DNA of 15,298 nt, taken from Phoronis ovalis. Its lineage: Eukaryota; Phoronida; Phoronidae. This document shows, piece by piece, positions 7,291 to 15,298 of the stretch; within the stretch, counting starts at the first letter, position 1; each line of letters opens with the position of its first letter. The notes under the pieces were generated by a model that worked only from the letters and a program-made list of their open reading frames with translations, did not search any database and was not told the DNA's origin. A program made the translations under genes and the position numbers. Location: positions 1 to 15,298 of the forward strand of contig JAOXYB010028223.1 of assembly GCA_028565635.1 (NCBI GenBank). The letters are read 5' to 3'.

Positions 7291-8860
7291 TTGTCGATTT
7301 TGTTATCCAAATTTAAAGGTTTTATGGTTGTGCCATAGGCCTGTACACCTATCGAATATATTTAAAGGTATGTATTTAAAGTGTTCGACATTGATAGTCA
7401 ACGTTTACATGCTTAAGCAACAATGAAAACACATAAGGTAAATGCCGACCTATGTTGACTGTCAAGATTTGCAAGCTTCCGAATCGGTTTGATAATTGCA
7501 ATGTTTCGAGTAGGTAATGGTATCTGCAGACAAGCTAAGTTTTACAGAGTAATACCAACAATATTACTTGTGTAGTTAGAGATATATTCTTTATTGTTCT
7601 AATCAAGGGAAAATATCGCACAATTAATCAAGATTTTTGTGTTATTCATGACCATTCTTCAAGATGATGTCGGTTTATCAATTCAATGAAAAAAGAAAAT
7701 GGCGGACAAACACAGATAACAAAGCAGGAGATTCATTGCACATCCCTTTAAGTTTACTTTTTTCGACCCTGCAGTTGGTTTAAATATTTTATTCACCAAC
7801 AAATATCCAGTTTTACCGAGCAAATTTTACGGTAGATAACTGCTTCATACAATACAGGGAAGTACGATAAATTGCACTGGGATTTTTCCGGGAGTGGAAC
7901 TTGGAGTGGCGCCGGCGACAAATACTACACTTCATATAGATAACGCACATGAATTCTAAAATTCCCTCTTAAGCATCTTATCCATAATAGTAATTTTTCC
8001 GGCAGTTTAATTCATTCTACTAGCTCCTATTTCATTTGCTGGACACAAAACATGCAATACATTTGATTTATTAGTGCAACATTTTTTTTTGCAAACTCAA
8101 CATACACAAATAACCTCTTAATCTGTGTTGTTTCCTAGGTAGTTTATAGTCTAATTTACGGAAAACTGCATTTCATGCTCTATGTGCAAGTTTGCTTGCT
8201 GTGCTAAACATACATTGTTGTGGAAACTAATGCTTGGAAGCAGGTCATCGCAACATTTATCTACAATTTTTTTGTGTAAAAAATCTCGATCTTTTGAGAT
8301 GGTGAAGGCAACTGTGCCCTTTCCAGTCCAATGTTGTAATATTTGTTAGTGTGCAATGCTGCTTTATTAAAGGTAAACAAGTAGGTTCATTCTTTCACAT
8401 ATAATAAATGGAGGTGCTTTGTGAGGGACAACAGTTTATTATTCAAGTGTAACAATGTTTTGTGCATCAGCTTGTCTCTTCATCCGGTTTTAGCATTATT
8501 TCGATGACATGGTTTTAGCGAAAGGGGAATAATCTTTTTTCTTAATGCTTTGTTTTAAATGACCGACATTTCTAAACTCCTAAAATTTAGAAAATAATCC
8601 TTCCAGTATGCATTGCAAACTATAATTATTGCAAGCAAATATTACTTAGTGAGTATGTCATTTTTGAGCATGTAGTACGTGCACTGTTGTTAACATTATT
8701 TGTTTTTTTGTATGGAAAATGTATTTGAGCATACAAGACTGAGGCTAATTCATGCTGATGCATGCTTGTGCTAAGCACCAGTTTGACATCACTCCCATGC
8801 AGGCGTGGATTAATCAATATTTTTTTAATACTGGCTAATTGTAGCTTATTTCTTTTCCAG
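7291..8860 (+). other. Probable GNB 5' UTR exon remainder and first (noncoding) intron
   Basis: The acceptor TTTCTTTTCCAG at 8849-8860, 27 bp before the ATG, implies an upstream noncoding exon. Plausible donors are AAAG|GTATGT at 7368 and AAG|GTAAAT at 7438; I cannot choose between them. A YY1-like AAAATGGCGGAC lies at 7697-7708 and could mark an alternative start. A small CpG cluster, GGAGTGGCGCCGGCGAC, lies near 7904-7920. No coding sequence is seen. Confidence 0.5.
7697..7708 (+). promoter_or_regulatory. YY1-like site AAAATGGCGGAC
   Basis: This matches the AANATGGCGGC-type YY1 core at all but the last position. Such sites often sit just downstream of animal transcription starts. If transcribed, its ATG opens a six-codon upstream frame (MADKHR and a stop). 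It may mark a second GNB start, but the role is inferred. Confidence 0.4.
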
Positions 8861-8887
8861 AAATATTTTATTAAATAAAAAATAATA

Positions 8888-13500
<4,613 letters not shown>

Positions 13501-13778
13501 CCATTGCACAAAAGACATAGTATCTATTGTTGTATTCTCCACCAGGGATCATTTCTTATCCGGTGCATTCATCAACTGAATTTGCCAGAACTCATCCTAG
13601 TCACATGGTTGATGAACTGGGAAAATGTTACACATGGCAAAATCCTGAGATTCTTAGATTCCTTAAGTTGAGCATGTTTCACTGTATAAATTTTGGGAAG
13701 GGATACTGTTTAATGGGGGTTTATCAGGGGACATCTTATAATGACGTTCTAGTCTGCACACACTAAGCCAAAGTGGAG

Positions 13779-13784
13779 AATAAA
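13779..13784 (+). terminator. Proximal poly(A) signal AATAAA
   Basis: This is the first canonical hexamer after the stop codon, 279 bp downstream. It is followed by a T/G-containing stretch (AAGAGTTGCAGAAAAGTTGC) compatible with cleavage near 13800. Confidence 0.6.
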
Positions 13785-14281
13785 GTTTAATAAGAGTTGC
13801 AGAAAAGTTGCTCAACAGAGCTTGCATCCAAACTGTTTCTGTTGTTTACCAGGTTTTGTACACTGTTGTCTTTGCCTGCCCGGTCTTGTTTTGTTATGCA
13901 AAAAGATGCTTTCCTCTGATCTGTCAACTCCAACAATAAGAATATTTTGATTCCTGGGACCATGGCCGGGCATATGAAGCCATCATCATGTCTATCGAAT
14001 CTGCTTGTTAATATTTTTTTTTTTGGAATGGAACTCTTGTATGTAGTGTAAAGTATGACTAGATCGATAATTTTGAAAGAATAGCTCTTTGTACTGTGGC
14101 TTTTTACATGATAGATCCGTAGTGGTGTTAAAACCTGCAATATTTGTTCAGAAATTTTATTTATTTGAACTACTATATATATGTGATTTGATATACTGGA
14201 TATTTCATACTTGTTTACACAATTGTACTGAGAAGGTAGCAAATTGTAGTCTGTCATCTCAGTTTTGTATTGTTTTCCTTA

Positions 14282-14450
14282 CCAGTAATTAAAGTTACTG
14301 GCAGTTCAGATTGCTGGGCTTTACTTTAACAGTGCTTTGTTTTCCTTTTACCCACTTCACAAGTAATTGTTCAATCTTAACTTCCCTTACTAATTTGATA
14401 TAGATGGAAGTTGGCAATGTTACAGTTGTAAGGGAGCGAAACCCAGCAAT
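14282..14450. repeat. Nested inverted repeats in the long 3' UTR
   Basis: CCAGTAA/TTACTGG (14282-14288, 14295-14301) forms a small hairpin. ATTGCTGGG (14310-14318) is an exact inverted copy of CCCAGCAAT (14442-14450). Nested inside, TCCCTTAC (14383-14390) pairs with GTAAGGGA (14428-14435). This may be a folded RNA segment or a MITE remnant. Confidence 0.6.
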
Positions 14451-14767
14451 TATCTAGTTCTAAGAATGGAGTACATTGGTAAAAGGCCTGTACATTTTGT
14501 GGCAGACCTTGTAATTAGGTTCCTATAGTTATTGTATGTGTGTAAAAGCAGTTATTATTGTATATGTATGTAGATGTTATTCTTTGTACAGTTCATTTGT
14601 GAAACTCATAATTTAAAGAAGCGTTTAGACACTTTATGAAAAATGAATTGCATGTTGGCAATAGAAGTAGACATGGCTTATAACCTTGTTAAACTTTCTC
14701 TGTCTGAATGGATTAGAAGACAGTTCTATCAGTATCTTGTATTAATGTCATGTAATTAAATGTGTTC

Positions 14768-14773
14768 AATAAA
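14768..14773 (+). terminator. Distal poly(A) signal AATAAA
   Basis: The canonical hexamer sits in TTCAATAAAGCTGTC, followed by a T-rich then CTCCTCCTGTG segment. It is the likely major 3' end near 14790. Confidence 0.6.
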
Positions 14774-14790
14774 GCTGTCTTTATCAAAGA

Positions 14791-15298
14791 CTCCTCCTGT
14801 GAATCATTTAGTGGTTTTGAGAGCATTCTTAAAGTCTAATCTTGACCCCTATCTTTTGCAATGTTCTTCTTACATAACAGACTACAATAGCCATAATTAG
14901 CACATGAACACTATTTTTGACCCAAATTGAAGGGATCTTGACTTTTGCAGTGATAATCAAAAATGTCTTCAAAATTTCATATCTACCCGTATGAACGGTT
15001 TCTACACACGAGTATACAGACTGCATTAGACTTGCTCAAGTCCTTGTTGACTTAAAAAAAAATGTTTTTCTCTTTTATGTCTTACATCAATGTTTTTAAT
15101 TATCTTGCAAAACTTTCTATCATATATATGTTGGGTGTTTGCTGTCTTGTGCAAACAAATTTTTTTCGAGATAAAGTTCACAAAGGACTTGAGCAAGTCT
15201 AAGACTGCATATATAAGCAATATTATAACAAGAGGTCTGCGGGTGCAGACAGATGCCCATCATATGATGTAGTTTCTGTAGTTGTAAAGCCATCTTTG
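14791..15298. other. Intergenic region downstream of GNB
   Basis: No gene is recognised. It contains the inverted-repeat element at 15026-15202. Short open frames on both strands overlap that element and lack any recognised similarity. Confidence 0.5.
15026..15202. mobile_element. Small MITE-like element with perfect 20-bp inverted repeats
   Basis: TTAGACTTGCTCAAGTCCTT (15026-15045) and its exact inverted copy (15183-15202) enclose 137 bp. Looser similarity extends inward (TTGTTGACTT against TTGTGAACTTTA, then A-runs). Outward, ACTGCA lies by the left arm and GACTGCAT by the right. No protein is encoded. It is probably a non-autonomous DNA element; the outer limits are uncertain. Confidence 0.7.

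Larger units (their letters stand above)
13501..14790 (+). other. GNB1: GNB 3' UTR (long form)
   Basis: This is noncoding sequence from the stop codon to about 20 bp past the distal poly(A) signal. Two AATAAA hexamers suggest alternative 3' ends of about 0.3 and 1.3 kb. The minus-strand 156-codon open frame at 13787-14257 is unsupported. Structured segments are at 14282-14301 and 14310-14450. Confidence 0.65.

Noticed and set aside
13787-14257. 156-codon minus-strand open frame in the GNB 3' UTR
   Set aside because: No recognisable domain, AT-driven composition, and it lies within a clear 3' UTR.

Overview
The window is animal nuclear DNA. It is AT-rich (about two-thirds A+T by eye), its genes are interrupted by GT-AG introns, and its intergenic and intronic DNA holds short repeat-derived elements. 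A marine invertebrate fits best, and a lophotrochozoan such as a mollusc is plausible from the style of the repeats. That placement rests on recall of repeat families and is not proven by the sequence.

Two genes stand head to head. On the minus strand, 1985-3966 holds the first two coding exons of a procollagen-lysine 5-dioxygenase (PLOD, lysyl hydroxylase) gene. They encode a signal peptide and the start of the glycosyltransferase-like N-terminal domain. Both exons are short and easily missed, but they join in a consistent reading phase. The rest of the gene runs off the left edge. On the plus strand, 8888-13500 holds a complete heterotrimeric G-protein beta subunit gene (GNB1/2/4 type). It has eight coding exons, encodes 340 residues and aligns without gaps to vertebrate GNB1. 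An extra 5' UTR intron ends at 8860, and two AATAAA signals in the 3' UTR suggest a short and a long 3' end.

Layout: 1-757 is a tandem array of a roughly 330-350 bp repeat ending near a hairpin, inside PLOD intron 2. PLOD exon 2 is 1985-2073. PLOD intron 1 contains the 5'-truncated tail of a non-LTR retrotransposon (about 3180-3490). PLOD exon 1 is 3867-3966, followed by its leader with a perfect 16-bp hairpin. A 1.58-kb element with long terminal inverted repeats occupies 4228-5804. A CpG-richer, CRE- and NRF1-bearing stretch near 7100-7280 is the best candidate for the GNB promoter. GNB follows, and a small inverted-repeat element lies downstream at about 15026-15202.

The two gene products are not known to act in one pathway: one modifies collagen lysines in the ER, the other signals at the plasma membrane. 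Their neighbourhood is nevertheless notable. Human PLOD and GNB paralogues share chromosomal regions (PLOD3/GNB2 on 7q22, PLOD1/GNB1 on 1p36, PLOD2/GNB4 on 3q), so this window may preserve the pre-duplication arrangement. I found no novel defence or enzymatic system.
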